The notes: a model not told the origin generated them from the sequence alone. Shown: positions 45,122-57,217, numbered from the stretch's first letter. The stretch is DNA of 64,000 nucleotides from Amylostereum areolatum (GCA_012932865.1 SAXG01000009.1:171163-235162), one strand, 5' to 3'. Numbers and translations: made by a program.

Positions 45122-47598
45122 ATGGCTCACCGGGCCAAAGTACTCCGAGTCAGCGGCGGCGACGGCCTCTCTCAGACATCAGATGCGGAGCTCGAAAACA
45201 AGGCCCCTCCCAACTTTGTCTACCTCCAGTCTCATCTCCCACAGCATGCCTCTGCCACCCGCGCCCACCTAGCCGGCCAGATCGCGACTGCAGAGGGCCA
45301 CCTCGAACACTCTTTCCACCCTCCCTCCGGATACTGGACACCGTCCGAAAAGCAGCTCTTCTTCCATGGTCTCGCCGTATACTCCCGTCTCCGACCCGAC
45401 CTCATCGCGGCGCACGTCGGCACCAAGACGGCGGTGGACGTGGCGATATATATCAGGTTGCTTCGAGACGGGCTGAAGACGACGGCGGGCTCGCTGCTCA
45501 CGTCTCGCGCGAACATGCCCCAGGCGCACGAAGCTTCGGAAGATCTCGTCGAGTTCGAGGAGGAACAAGCAGCGCTGCTGTGCGGCGCGGAACCCCACTA
45601 CGAGGATGAGACGCGTGCTCTGGACCGCGAGGAGGCGGCGATCGCGTTCCAGTCGTCTGTGCGCGCGCCCCGTGGCGCGATGAAGGGCGTCAAGCGGGAC
45701 CGCGCGGCCGAGAAGGAGAAGTTCCGGATTTTTGAGCGGTGGAAGGAGGAGCACGAGGCGCAGTGGGGAAGGGAGGACGCCTTGCGCAGTCTCGATGCCG
45801 TCCAGCTTGCCGTGCTAGATCGCACACTGCGCGACGGAGAAGATGGCCAGGTCTCTCTGAAGCACACTGGTGAAAAGGAGGAGTCGCAACCACCCGTGGG
45901 GCGGCCAACAGAGGCCAAGGACGCTCCCTGTCCAATCGACGACGCCCTCATTGACCCACTTCTCCTCGCGGAATCGTCTCGCGCGCATACGCCCCATACG
46001 GCTGCTTCACATACTCCTTCTCGACCACAGACTCCTCCTCCTCCTCCTCTACCCCCTGCACTTCCCGATTCATCCAACCCTTCTGCCGGTGACAACGACG
46101 ATGCCATCCCCGAAAATCTCTCTCCAACGTCTCGCCGTCGTCTGTACAAGCGCCTTTACATGCGTCGTAAACGAGCAGAAGCAAGCGGCGGCGTGGTCTC
46201 CACCGAGACCTCGCGTCTCAAACCCGGTCGACGGTCTAAGGATAAAAAGGCAACATCAACCGCAGCCTCCTGCCCTGCAGAGGACCTACAACTGGAGCTC
46301 CAGAGCGTGAGCGCGGGGCCCTCCCACTCTGTCGAACTATCCGACGACGAAGATGACGAAGGCGAGGAGGATAAGGAGGGAGAGAAAAAGAAGAAAAAGA
46401 AACACAGCAAGGGCGGGACGACCCGTCCGTACAAAATCAAACGGCAACTCGAGGACTCTATATCGACTACGACCACCCCCGCGAACACAGGATGGACCTC
46501 TTCCACCTTGGTGCCCTCGGCCGGGTTACGAAGTAAGGCTCTTTCATCTATTTTCCATGGTCGCTCGCTATAAATACTACCCATCCTCTTTCTACCGACT
46601 CGTAATATCGTATTAACCCATGCGTTGAACTGACAGGCTGTACCCCCAACTCGACGAGACGGCTCCCGAGGGCGTCAACACTCACGTCTCTGGCGAGACG
46701 ATCCAGCTCCTGCACACGCTCGTCGAAGACTTCGTCCGGAGGCTCATGCATCGAACCATCGAAGCGCGCGAGATTGAATATGACCTCAAGGCGCACACGA
46801 AGGCCTGGCGGCTGGGCAAGGAACGGCAGGTATGTTTTGTTCTTATACGCGGTGTCGCTGTTGGCGGTGGTTGATGAGCTGGTTGGGTAGGTGCTCCCGA
46901 GGAACGTGCGGGTCGGCCTCGGGCTTGGAGGACATGCAGGCCTGAGCAAACATGCGCACTTTTCATCTCTGCTTGGGCGGTTCCCAGAGGCCTCCGACGA
47001 GGAATGCGACGAGGAAGCAGAAGACGGAGAAGAAAACAGGGACGCTCCCGCTCCGACACGCCCACCGAAAGGCAAGGCGAAGAAGGTCCTCCATTCTGAC
47101 ACCGACATTGACGCTGACACTGACACTGATGTCGAGGCCGACGAACCACCGGAACCCATCTCGAGATCTGACCACTCGCTTTCGCCAACTGCCCTCATTC
47201 CCCACCCGCACCACATCTACCTTCCCTTCCTACATCACCCCACCGTCTTCACCGCAACTTACCCCTTCGGCGTCGTCGCGCCCGGCACCCAAGCCGGGCA
47301 GTCCGCGCACGGGCGTGCCCTGCGCGCCGCCGAACCCGAGCTCCTTTCTTCCGAGGACGAGAACGGGTTGGACGAGGAAATCAAAGCGGAGGAAAGTTTG
47401 GACGAGGCGGATGAGCGCGCGGCGCGGGCGGTGGAGAAGGCGGTGTGGAGGGAGCTTGGGGTACGGGTGAAGAAGGAGGAGGAAGAGGAGGGAGTCGGAT
47501 GGAATCACAATCAAGAGCGCTGCGTGGGTCGTCGATTCGGACGAAGAGTAATAGTACAAGTCCATCATATTAGTACGTACGGCGCGAGCACAGACTAG
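45122..47598 (+). pseudogene. SANT-domain, Rrn5-like RNA polymerase I factor, copy 1 (frameshifted)
   Basis: Best guess is a homologue of Rrn5, a subunit of the upstream activation factor for rRNA gene transcription. About residues 70-115 form a Myb/SANT-like domain (YWTPSEKQLFFHGLAVYSRL, AAHVGTKTAVDVAIYIRLL). Then come a charged coil (KFRIFERWKEEHEAQWGRED), Pro-rich linkers, RRRLYKRLYMRRKRAE, an acidic run and KKKKKK. Exons 45122-46532, 46637-46829, 46891-47598. Compared with copy 2, one base is missing at about 46456-46463 (GGACTCTATATCGAC against GGACCTCGACATTGAC). Exon 1 therefore ends in phase 1 instead of 2, and the histone-fold-like exon (GETIQLLHTLVEDFVRRLM) is out of frame. A truncated product is possible. 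The Rrn5 assignment is moderate; SANT protein is safe. Confidence 0.68.
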
Positions 47599-47719
47599 TA
47601 CAGAAACCGAAGTATAATCACTAGTAGATGATGATATCGTAAGTCCAAAGCACGACGAGAGCAATGATAGGGAGGAAGGTGCCCGGCAAAAAGGGATGGA
47701 TAGGGTCGTGTACGGTCGC

Positions 47720-48007
47720 TCAGGTCGGGTGCGATTCCAGCCATTCCCCGATCCTCTCTGCAAGATCGGCCTTTTTCCCAGATGTAGGTAGACTCTTGCT
47801 CTTGAGAAACTCCTAGAAACACAAGTCCATCGTCAGTGCCCGCCCCTGCGCGCAAACCAACCAACGGACCTTCATCTGATCCACACGCAGCTACAGGCAG
47901 AAGCACCCATCAGCGCGAGCCCACCCCACTCGAAAAGAAAAGCACACCTTCCCCAATGCGTCCGCTTCCCACTTACTTCTGATCTCACTGTCGCCCACCG
48001 ACACATC
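47720..48007 (-). CDS. C-terminal exons with a SAP motif (Ku70-like?), 5' part unresolved
   Basis: Three small exons, all phase 0 with consensus splice sites: 47948-48007 (DVSVGDSEIRSKWEADALGK), 47870-47890 (LRVDQMK), 47720-47812 (EFLKSKSLPTSGKKADLAER and IGEWLESHPT-stop). The L-x-x-F-L-K...L-P-T-S-G-K-K-A-D-L pattern is a SAP motif, and a SAP motif at the extreme C-terminus is typical of Ku70, the DNA-end-binding subunit of NHEJ. Farther upstream on the same strand (48090-48200) is a protein-like stretch RAYDAEWKRLVREYDSANAI that runs into a TAG. I could not connect it or find the Ku core, so this is likely the remnant of a gene cut by rearrangement beside FunK1-6. Confidence 0.45.
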
Positions 48008-48418
48008 CTACCGAAAAACGCAACCATCAGCCACCAGAAAGAAAGGAAAAGCATGACACCGTCCTAGGAGCCAACATACTGGCTAGCGCTTCGAACCGAC
48101 GGCCGCGATGATCGCGTTCGCTGAGTCGTATTCCCTCACGAGCCTCTTCCACTCCGCATCATAGGCCCGATTTTCTGTTCTCGCAAGCCTCGTCAGTCGA
48201 GCATGAACCATCCAGCGGAACGGGCGGACGGACCTTATGAATGGTGACATACTTGAGTAGTGTGTCGCGCTTTGTGTAAGCACTTTCTCCTTTCCGTGGC
48301 GGGTTTATGAGACGAAGTGATGGAAATAATGTACAGGATAATACAGGAGAAGTTAGAACAGCACGGATGTCACGATACATAAGATAAATACAATGCAATG
48401 CTCAGCCGCTACTGTGGG

Positions 48419-50471
48419 TTATGAGGTGGCGCCTGCAGAACCGTTGCGGCTCGAAGCTTTTGATGAAGTCGAGCACTGTTTCTTCGCAGAACGGCCCGAA
48501 TCGTCTCCAGCCGGCGCCCAACGCTTCCTACTGGACCCTTTCTCCTTTCTCACCTCCAATACATCTTGCGCGGCATCGTCATCTGGCCACCCATCCATCG
48601 CGAGATGCGTGTCGAAGTAGTGCAGGATTTTCGTCGATGAAGCAAGCGCTTCCCGTGCAGATTGCTGACCGTCTTCGGAGACGTCGCCTTCCACAGCATA
48701 GTACGCCTCCCAGAAGATGCGTCGCAGATCTTCCACTAGAAGAATGGCACCGGGGCAGAAATGGCGACGGAGGGCGCCCTTGGATATGCTCCCACCTCCG
48801 AAGAATGAGACCTTGCCATTGAAGCTGCGCCATGAATCCTCGTCACGGTAATGCCGGTGGTAAACGTCGTCGATGGTACCTTCCGGATTGTGAAGGGATG
48901 TTGGACGATAGCGGACGAGGTGGTACACATAAACGTGAACGAAGGATTCCAGATCGTCTTGTAGGGTGTGCACCTTCGTCCCATCGGCCTCCAAGCGCGC
49001 AGCGGACGCAAACTGCCATGTACCCTAGGAGAATTGAATCAAAATCTAGCGAGGCAAGACGAGCGATGAAGAACTCACAGTGAGCAGTTTTCTCTTCTCT
49101 TTGCCCACATCGAAGGAAAGCTCCCAATCAATGAGAAGGCCGCGACCATCCGCGGTGATCATAATGTTCCCCGCGCTGATGTCGGCATGAAGAATGTTCA
49201 GCTTCGTATACGCTTGACCGTGGGCTAAGAGAAACACGCGGTCAGGTCGATTCGAAAGAACGGCGGTCCAAAGACTTACCGTCAACTGCGTCTCGAATGG
49301 CAGTGGTAAGTTCGTGCGTGCTCTTGAAATCCTTGAGTGGACGAGCAACGGTGCTTAGCACGATGCGGTGGTGCCTGTATGCCGCGACGCCTTCCGTCCA
49401 ACAAGCCCACGAAGACTTGACCCACTTTTGACTCTCCGTTCTATGCTCCAAGACGTCCCCGCCGACAAGCATTGGGGAGACGTGGGGAACGTTGGCCTCA
49501 GACAAGCGACGGTAGACGTCGGCTTCTTTGCACGCTATTTTGATATCGTGACGCCACGAGTCCTTGAGCCAAACGAGAGTTCCGTCTTGTAGGTCCACCG
49601 CTACGTATCCCGAAGTAGCCCTGCCCGCGAGAGAGCGTCCAAACACTTGCGGTCTGCCTGCGACGAGATAACGCGTGTCGCCCGTGACATCATCCGTGAC
49701 AGCGAATTTGCGTAATACGTTGTCGGGGCAGGGGTCGACACTGGAGCGTTCAAAAATGGCCTGAGCGCGGACGACTTCTTCAGGAGTCGGAAAAGAGACC
49801 GTGGAGTCTAGGCCACGCTGCTCCGGGGAAGAAATGTCGAGAAGGTAAAGGAAGTCGGCCAGAGGACTGTTTTCGACCAGCCAGTCGAATTGTTCGGTGA
49901 CGACGACACCGCTTTGGTCCCAACGGAGGAGACGCGCCTTGTCTTCGAGGATGAGGATAGAGAAAAGAAACACGCGAGGGTGCTCTTCGAAGATTTGCTT
50001 CGCCATCGCGGTCAATTGGCGGCGGTTCATGACCCGTTTGCGAGAGCCCCGCTGGAAGGGTACCTTGGAGCGCAGCCGTTCATCGCCTGGTTCGGGATCC
50101 AAGAAAGGATCGTCGTCGAGAGAGAAACTTTGTATGAAAAGGGTGGTGTAGTTGTTGGACATGTCTCCGTCGGGGAACGAGGCAACGACTTGCGACGACG
50201 GGTGGTTGTATGATGAGGACGGTATGTCGAACTTGAGTTGCTGGCAGATATTCGCGGACTCGATCGTTCGAATCTACATAAGCGGAGATACATCAGGAAG
50301 TGCGAAGGTGGAAGATATGAAAAGACGCACAAGTTGCTCTGCAGAAAGAGGCAGACCACTTCCTGACGCCAGGCCACAGGCGGGCGCGGTAGAATCAGGA
50401 CGTGCCGGTGGGTTGAGGAAATTGCGTATGAAGTCTGCCACCGGCATGGGTCCAACGAAGTGTCCGTCCAT
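48419..50471 (-). CDS. FunK1 kinase 6, open copy
   Basis: FunK1 family, intact by reading. The first exon has VGPMPVADFIRNFLNPP and ends SAEQL, then intron (GTGCGT...GTAG). Exon 2 has IRTIESANICQQLKFD, SFSLDDDPFLDPEPGDE, FLFSILILEDKARLLRWDQS, GRSLAGRATSGYVAVDL, LVWLKDSWRHDIK, KEADVYRRL and VGGDVLEHRTE. The conserved intron precedes AHGQAYTKLNILHADISAGN. The catalytic loop is HAD (His-Ala-Asp) with Asn kept, then LLIDWELSF: the acid after Trp is Glu, as in FunK1-8. C-lobe GTWQFASAARLE, DDLESFVHVYVYHLVRYRP. Basic tail ...KEKGSSRKRW. FunK1-3 is its broken sister. Activity is uncertain but the key Lys, Glu, Asp and Asn are all present. Confidence 0.85.
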
Positions 50472-52369
50472 GATTGAGGAAGTAGTGAGAAGGATAGCGG
50501 TGGGTGCAAAAGATGACGGACGGTGTGTTGGGGGGTGGACAGTTGAAAGGAAAGCGGTCGAGTGCCGCAGCTTCGCGGAGCCGGGGCACGTGATCGGTTT
50601 ACCCCCAAATCGGCCCTAATCGGTCCCACAATTGTTTCTGCGATCCTGATCAGTGCATCGATCAGCCTCCTCGATAACGAACACTAGGAGGGTACCGTGA
50701 GCTGATTTTCACCACTCTTTACACCTCTTTGGGCGGTGAATTCCACCGCTCGAAGTACTCGTTTTCAGTACCATGGAATGAATTTCAGTCCTGCACGGGG
50801 TGATTTTCGTGATGTGAAAATCACCGGAAAAAAGTACCATTTCACCGCTTTTTTGTCACGAATTCTCACTTTCTCGTAACGCCGACGCGTGAATATCAGC
50901 ATGAAAAACAGTGAAAAGCAACACCCCATGGTGATATACAGCAGCTTTCATCCTCAAAACCCTTGGCAGGATCCAGCACTTTACGCGTTCATAAACAGAC
51001 ACATGGCATTATGAGCTCATAATCACACTACACTATACACTATATACAAATCTATGCACACCGCTGGCGGTACCCAACGAGACCCTCTCGCGTAACCACG
51101 TCTCCTCTTCGTGACGTCCACCCGCACGCCCCGGGCCCAAATGCGAATGGCTGGAATGGCTGTCGGAGTGTAAGCAGCAGCATCGAAGCGATGCGCGCGT
51201 GGGGCGTGGCCTGTCCAAACATTTAATATCGCTCCGTGGCAAGGGAGAGAAGGCGGAATACTCACCCCCATCTGATACCCTAGCATCCCCCGTTTTGTGT
51301 CCATCAATGACAGTCCCCGGCCATGCTCTATGTAAACAAAAGTCAGCAGCCGAAGAGACTGTCGCCATCACCGAAGAGAAATGAGACGGTGCGAGAGCAC
51401 CGGCAACGGCGGTGAAGAGCCGCTGTCACCGATGCACAATGCATAAGAGGCCATATGGCCTGGGTTTGTGATGTTGAGTGAACCGTGAACGAGCCGCTTC
51501 ATGCTACAAAGCATGCGCGGGACGAGCCGGAGGAGGATAGAAGGAAAAAAATAGATCAATACGAAGACGTACCGTTGCAAAGAGTTGCCCAGACTTAGGG
51601 TACACTTTATGTGTCCTTACGAGAACATGGAAGGGGAGGGTGGAGAGGGAGAGTGCACGACGACTGAACCCGTCGCCGAGTCGTTGAGGAAGAAGCTGAA
51701 GCGCTGAAGTCGAACCATGCGCGTGAGCTGGCGACATCACGGATACGTGACTGACCATCACTGGTTCGTGACGATTGTTACGAGTCCGTGACCAAGGAAC
51801 CGCTGATGGAAATCACCATGTAAAGCGGTTATCACGCTTGTCTGAAAAACAGCTCCAAATCACCACCTGTCGAAATCACCCCAAAAATCACCTTAATTCG
51901 GAAATTCACCACATCAAACGGTGGGAAACAGTCGGACATGTCCTTATAGTGCGAACAAAGAACGACTGCCTATTGTTCGCTCAATTCGGTTCTGTCGTCG
52001 ATCGTCGAACGTTCGAACTCATGGACTCCAACGCTGGCAGGGAAGTAAAAGACTTCGACTTCGGTCTTGCAGCGCTCAAACACTCACGCCTCATGCCTTC
52101 GCGCGTGCGATGCTTCGCCGTCAAACCAACGGACTAAGCCTGTTCGTGGCATGCGGCGCAAGCTGGCTGGTAACATAACAAAGCGCAACTAAAAACTGGC
52201 CGCTGCGGTACTATACATACGTAAGTGAGCAACCTATTGTGCCCATGCCGCATGAACAATGCCTGCAAGCGACTCCGCGGCCATATAACTCGATTTTCTG
52301 GTTGCTCCGATCCGCGACCTCTCTTTCCCTGCTCACTCCTTCCATCGGTAGTTCCTAATCTCCTTCAAT
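50472..52369. other. Intergenic with recurrent GGTGATTT motifs
   Basis: 1.9 kb without a supported gene. Two AT-richer ends (50700-50900 and 51780-51920) contain many TTTTCACC/AAATCACC motifs in both orientations, as in sub-terminal regions of hAT-like elements, but I could not define inverted termini. A possible degraded element. Confidence 0.4.
52283..52288 (+). promoter_or_regulatory. TATA-like element of FunK1-7
   Basis: ATATAA in CCATATAACTCG, about 87 bases before the ATG at 52370. Confidence 0.4.
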
Positions 52370-54930
52370 ATGCCCTCTCTCTCTCTGCTCGTTGCTGGTA
52401 ACGCCGACGCACACCACCCAACCTTGCCACAGACTCCTCCGCCCGTTCCCCAGACTCCTCCGCCGAATCCCCAGACTCCTCCGCCCGCTCCCCAGGCGCC
52501 TCCCATGCAGCCACAGACGCCGACGAACCAGCCACCGACGATCGTACCTAACGGCAATCCTGGTATACCGGGCCTCCACACAACGCCAGTCCATTACAAG
52601 GCGGATGGATACACTCGGTTCTCGTCTCGACAGGTTGCGCCCGGTCGAGACGAGCAGTACATCAACCAAGCTGAAGAAATGAACTACCGTTTCGTTGGCC
52701 CTTGTCCTTTCCCTGATTTTTTCGCCTCGTTCTTGCCGGAAGCTCCAACAAGTAGACCGTCGAACGACGTCTGGGACGCTGCCGTTGCCTCCGCCACGGG
52801 TAAAGAAGTAGATCGACTTGTGCGTTGCGCTCCTCCGTATGGATTCCGGTGACCAGTATTGACGACAATTCTCCAGGTTCACGTCATCAATGAGAGCGGC
52901 GTGTGCAGCTCCCTCAGGGCATGGAACACAGAGTCAAAGGCAGCGGACGACGGTTTGAGCAGTCGTCGAGCAGACATGAACCTTTTCGACCTCGATGTTG
53001 CAGCCGAGGCGATCCCGACCGCGGAGGAAATATGGCGCCAGAATCAAATCTGGGGGGAGGGAAAACCGGCGGACCGCGATCCGTTTGTTGACCCAACATC
53101 CCTGGTGGGACGGAAAGACAAGGACTTCCAGCATGGGAAGAACCAAGAGTGCAACAAGGCTCGGGGACAGCTGGTCGCGTATGCCATTGCCCAGTTCTCA
53201 GCCCAGCATCGCGTTTTTGCCTTCTCGTTCGTGACCGTAGGGAGGAAGGTTCGGGTTATCCGCTGGGACAGGAGTGGGGCGGTTGTTACGGAGGCGGTGG
53301 ACTGGAGGTCAAATCCGGACACGTTTGCAGAATTCCTCTGGCGGTTCAACTTCTGCGACTCGGCCGAGCGTGGGCATGACCTCACCGTTTGCCCCACACC
53401 TCAACCAGATGAAATAAAACTCGCTCGCAATGCATTCAAGAACCTCAGACCGTACAAAATCGCCGAAGATGCGCCACTCCAGCGAGTCGTGATCCACGAC
53501 GAGGCCACTAACAAAGATCACGCCCTCATCATAGCCGGCCCCCAATGCCGTAGCATCTCCCTTGTCGGATCAGCGACCTTGTGCTATGCTGCCGTTGACG
53601 TGCACGACGGCAAGTTGGTATGGCTGAAGGATTGCTGGCGCATAGACTCGCCAGGGTACATGAAGGAGTCCGACGTTTATCAGAAACTGGCGGACAATAA
53701 CATTCCATATACCGCGCGGAAGGTATATTCCGGGGACGTTGAAGGCCAATTCACGCGAACCCAGGATTTCGTGACAAAGCCCTGGGCTTGCAAGACGTCG
53801 GAGGCACCAAAACGAGTGCGTAATCGGCTCGTATTGGACAGGATCGGCCGTCCGTTGAGCGGGTTCATGTCTGAGAGACAACTTTGCGTTGTAGTTCGCG
53901 ACTGCATACATGGTTCGTTACTTCGCTCTGCTTATACGACCACTACGCGATACTCATATTCTTGTTAGCACACTGGCTAGTCTTCCACATCCTGAACATC
54001 CTTCATCGCGATATCAACGCTGGCAATATCATGATCGACGACGACGATCGCGGGCTCCTTATTGACTGGGGACTTGCTCGAGTTGTCAGTCCTGGTCCTG
54101 TGACTGCACGACTCTCATTTCCGGGCCGCTCAGTAAGTTCCGTTCGAGCTGTGAAGGTCACTGTGAGCTAACGTCTCTCCGACTACCAGGGCGTATGGCA
54201 ATTTACTTCGACCCTCCTTTTATGGTGTGCTGGTAAAAAGCCTCATTTTCTATGCGACGACCTGGAGTCCTTCCTTCACGTTGTTGCATTCAATATCCTT
54301 CGCTACCGACCCTCTCGGTATACCATCACCCAACTTGTCGGGTTCTTGAGGGATGTGTACGACTACAACACTTATGAAGACCCCCGCAAAGGAGGTGAAA
54401 AGAAGTTGGATTTCATCACCGCTGCACGTCACCCACGTATCGGTTATGTCAACGGCCTTCACTCAAGCTGCAAGATGCTCGTTGAGGCCTTCCGCAACTT
54501 GCTCCGTGATGCCATTCCATATGACGACATATTCTATGGTTTTCTTCCATTACCACTGGAGCCTCCCGAAACCCTGTCGACGTCGCTCTCCGTTCTCGAA
54601 ATCTTCGACCATCACTTAGCGGACCCGACCTGGTTAGAAGATATCAACACTCGCAGTGTTGATCAGCTTCGATACGCTCCGATCGTCGAGGACAAACCAC
54701 CCAACCTAAAGCGGTACAGATACAGGGCGGCGGACTCTGAAGCATTTCGCGACTGGCAGGACAAAGACAGCCATCACACCGACGAACCTTCCGGGATTCG
54801 AAAGCGTCGGCGCGTGCAGACGCTAAATCCGAGTGCGCGAGGGGGTTGGGTTCCTGCCTCTGGAACCGGAACCGACGACGATGCCTCGTCAATCATACCA
54901 GGCATGCTTGACTGGACTGACACCGACTAG
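52370..54930 (+). CDS. FunK1 kinase 7, intact, Pro-rich N-terminus
   Basis: Exons 52370-52819, 52877-53912, 53969-54132, 54190-54930 close in phase, 796 residues. The N-terminus holds an imperfect repeat of QTPPP (five units, 18-30 nt each) not found in other members. Then come VGPCPFPDFFASFLPE; DPFVDPTSLVG; FAFSFVTVGRKVRVIRWDRS with GAVVTEAVDW; LWRFNFCDSAERGHDLTV; N-lobe KLVWLKDCWRI and KESDVYQKL; HRDINAGNIMIDDDDRGLLI (canonical HRD and Asn); DWGLARVV; GVWQFTSTLLLW; DDLESFLHVVAFNILRYRP. The C-terminus has a basic GIRKRRRVQTLN segment and ends GMLDWTDTD. All catalytic residues are present, so this is the best candidate for an active kinase besides FunK1-5 and 8. Confidence 0.88.
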
Positions 54931-56556
54931 AGCAACAAAACCGTGGCTTTGTTTGATGTATCTCCTATCCTTTAATACAAAGAGAGACGCGGTGGAGCGC
55001 TGCGTCACGTCACGACACAAACCGCGAGACAAGTGAGCTTTCTGATTGGTTGTGGGACAACAGCCACGTCATCGTAACGCGACGCGTGACAAGTCGCGTT
55101 GACAAATGCACGTGGCTGCTTGCGTCATCCTAGGCTTGCGCGTCGGCCGGGTCGCCGCGTCGCTCTTCGTCTTGACCTCCACCACGTACTTGGCCACCGT
55201 CATACCTTCCCACTCTCTATGGCACCTCTACGCACCGCCGTTAGCGTCAAAGTAGCCTCCATGGCACAGCCCTACTTATACCTTTTACTTTGTATATCAG
55301 AAAACAAATTCAAATCAATTTTCCTCCAAAGCAATGTTTGTGCAGCAACATGGACGTGTTTTGTCGCTTCGGTCACGATGACCGCGTCGCTCCCACCCCC
55401 CCTGATTGGATTTATTTATATATCTAGAGATTTTTCGGGAAATTTCCTCGGTGCTCGGATGAGGCGTGGTGGTCCCGAGCTCGAGTGATGTACGACCCGA
55501 CCCGACCCGACACGACACAGTACAGCACACCCTGTCATCTGCATCCAGTGCATCTCGGTGCGTTCATCTGGATCATGTGCGCATTTTCTTTCTCTCTTGC
55601 GAGACGAACTGACATGTACTATTTGTGCAGAAGAATCTATGCGAGTTGGGGGTGACATTGGCTGGCCATTGGGACGGTGCACCGAGCAGGAACGCAGGTC
55701 CACTGATTCCGTCCAAGATGCAGCCCCCAGAAACAGTGCCCATTCAACCTCCTCGCAAGCGAACGAGAACACGGCCGTCCAGGTATGACTGACCTTAACA
55801 AACTGATCAATGTCCTTGCTTACTATATTGTTGTCTACAGCTTTCCTCGGCTGACGCCATTGGCCACCGCCGGTCTTGAGTGCGAGCACAACGACATCCT
55901 CAGGATCCTGAAGGTCCGCAACAGCATTGTATTGTGTCGTCCACGTCCGAATCAACGACAGGTGACACGATAATGCAAGAACCCAACCAACCAGCAAGCC
56001 TCGAACGGAGCTTTCATAGATGGTACGTGCATACAGTATCAATCAATGTGATAGTAAAGGCTTTACTGATCCTTTTGTTATCCATATCACAGGTGATATG
56101 TCCTCATCGACATTGCATATTCGCAGGCCTACTCGGCCCTCGGCGACTTGCTTCCTACGCCCCCAAGGACTCCAGCTCTGAACCCTCAAGGAACAGAACA
56201 ACCCACTCTGCTATCGAAATGGCAGATTGCCAAGAGAGCCCGACACGAGCGAGAGCATTTGGGACCGTCACAAACCCCTCTACTGTAGGCGGCTGTAGTT
56301 TGGCAACTCGCAACCGGTGTCACATGACCGTGGGAGCGGGTAGAGGAGGGCAACCCGGCCTCGGGGACGGGGGACATCCACTTTAGGCAACGCAACCTCT
56401 TGTGAGTGAGCTCTCCCAAAGGGCCAAAGCTGTCCTATGTAGCGTCGAGTGATCATCCTCACGCTTTGGCCCATTACACTGTACACGAATCTGTATATGA
56501 ATACAAGGTTTTGTGCACACTGACCACCTTATTTGTCACTGAGTGCTGATTAGCTC
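54931..56556. other. Intergenic, no gene supported
   Basis: Contains a short CCGAC tandem run near 55497-55515 and several AT-richer stretches. Peptides in all frames are short and show no domain. A segment at 56350-56398 (CGGCCTCGGGGACGGGGGAC...TTTAGGCAACGCAACC) recurs in direct orientation at 57218-57269. Confidence 0.45.
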
Positions 56557-57060
56557 AGGACCCCTGAAATTCCCTATAAATGATTCATCTCGGACCACCG
56601 AAAATTTGGGCCTTATGGGAACCTATGTATGGTACTCTCCACCGAAAATGGGCCCCGTAGGGCCGACATGTTGGAGCTAAGAACCACTGAAAAGGAACCC
56701 GCCCGTCCGAAGTCCCATCTTCACCACCGAAAATGGTAAGCATCTGAACACGCCGAGGATCTGTCAGTTCCAATCACAAGTATTTTGCATATTTTGCTTC
56801 CCATGGGTCTATGGAAGCAAACTAGGCATGTTATAGCAAGCTTGTGCATAAAATGAGAGTTCTGCTCTGGAAACCTCGACGCCGAAGGCGTGGGAAATTA
56901 GACTATTTTTAGATATGTATAGTCTAAGAACCACTGAAAACGGCTGACTTGAAAAAATCTATCATGTAAATCACCGAAAATGGCCCAAATTCTGTCCCAG
57001 CGCACCACCGAAAACAGGTCACCCTGGGATGAATGCTCTATAGGGAATTTCAGGGGTCCT
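56557..57060. mobile_element. hAT-like MITE, 504 bp
   Basis: Perfect 22-bp terminal inverted repeats beginning AGGACCCCTGAAATTCCC (56557-56578) and ending GAATTTCAGGGGTCCT (57039-57060). The element is flanked by the 8-bp direct repeat ATTAGCTC (56549-56556 and 57061-57068), a target-site duplication of hAT length. Inside are seven same-orientation ACYRCYGAAAA-type motifs, resembling hAT sub-terminal repeats. No transposase, so non-autonomous. Confidence 0.88.
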
Positions 57061-57217
57061 ATTAGCTCATGAGGCTGGCAGCGCTGCGGCGGTTTGTAGA
57101 AAACAAAATACAATATGAGCGAACCTCATGTCGATTTCGTACTTGGTGCCGCTGGTGACGTATTCTTGAGGGTTTTTGACCTTTTTTTTGCGAAAATTAA
57201 GCATGGGTAAGCGGAAA

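Larger units (their letters stand above)
40683..47349. repeat. Segmental duplication (FunK1 + Rrn5-like), copy 1
   Basis: Direct repeat of 57484-64000 (offset about 16.7 kb). It covers the 5' end of FunK1-4, the divergent promoter, FunK1-5 with its 3' region, and the Rrn5-like gene. Copies are very similar. The largest length differences are a repeat expansion in the FunK1-5 tail and a small promoter indel near 40840-40900. The right limit is set by the window edge. Confidence 0.92.
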
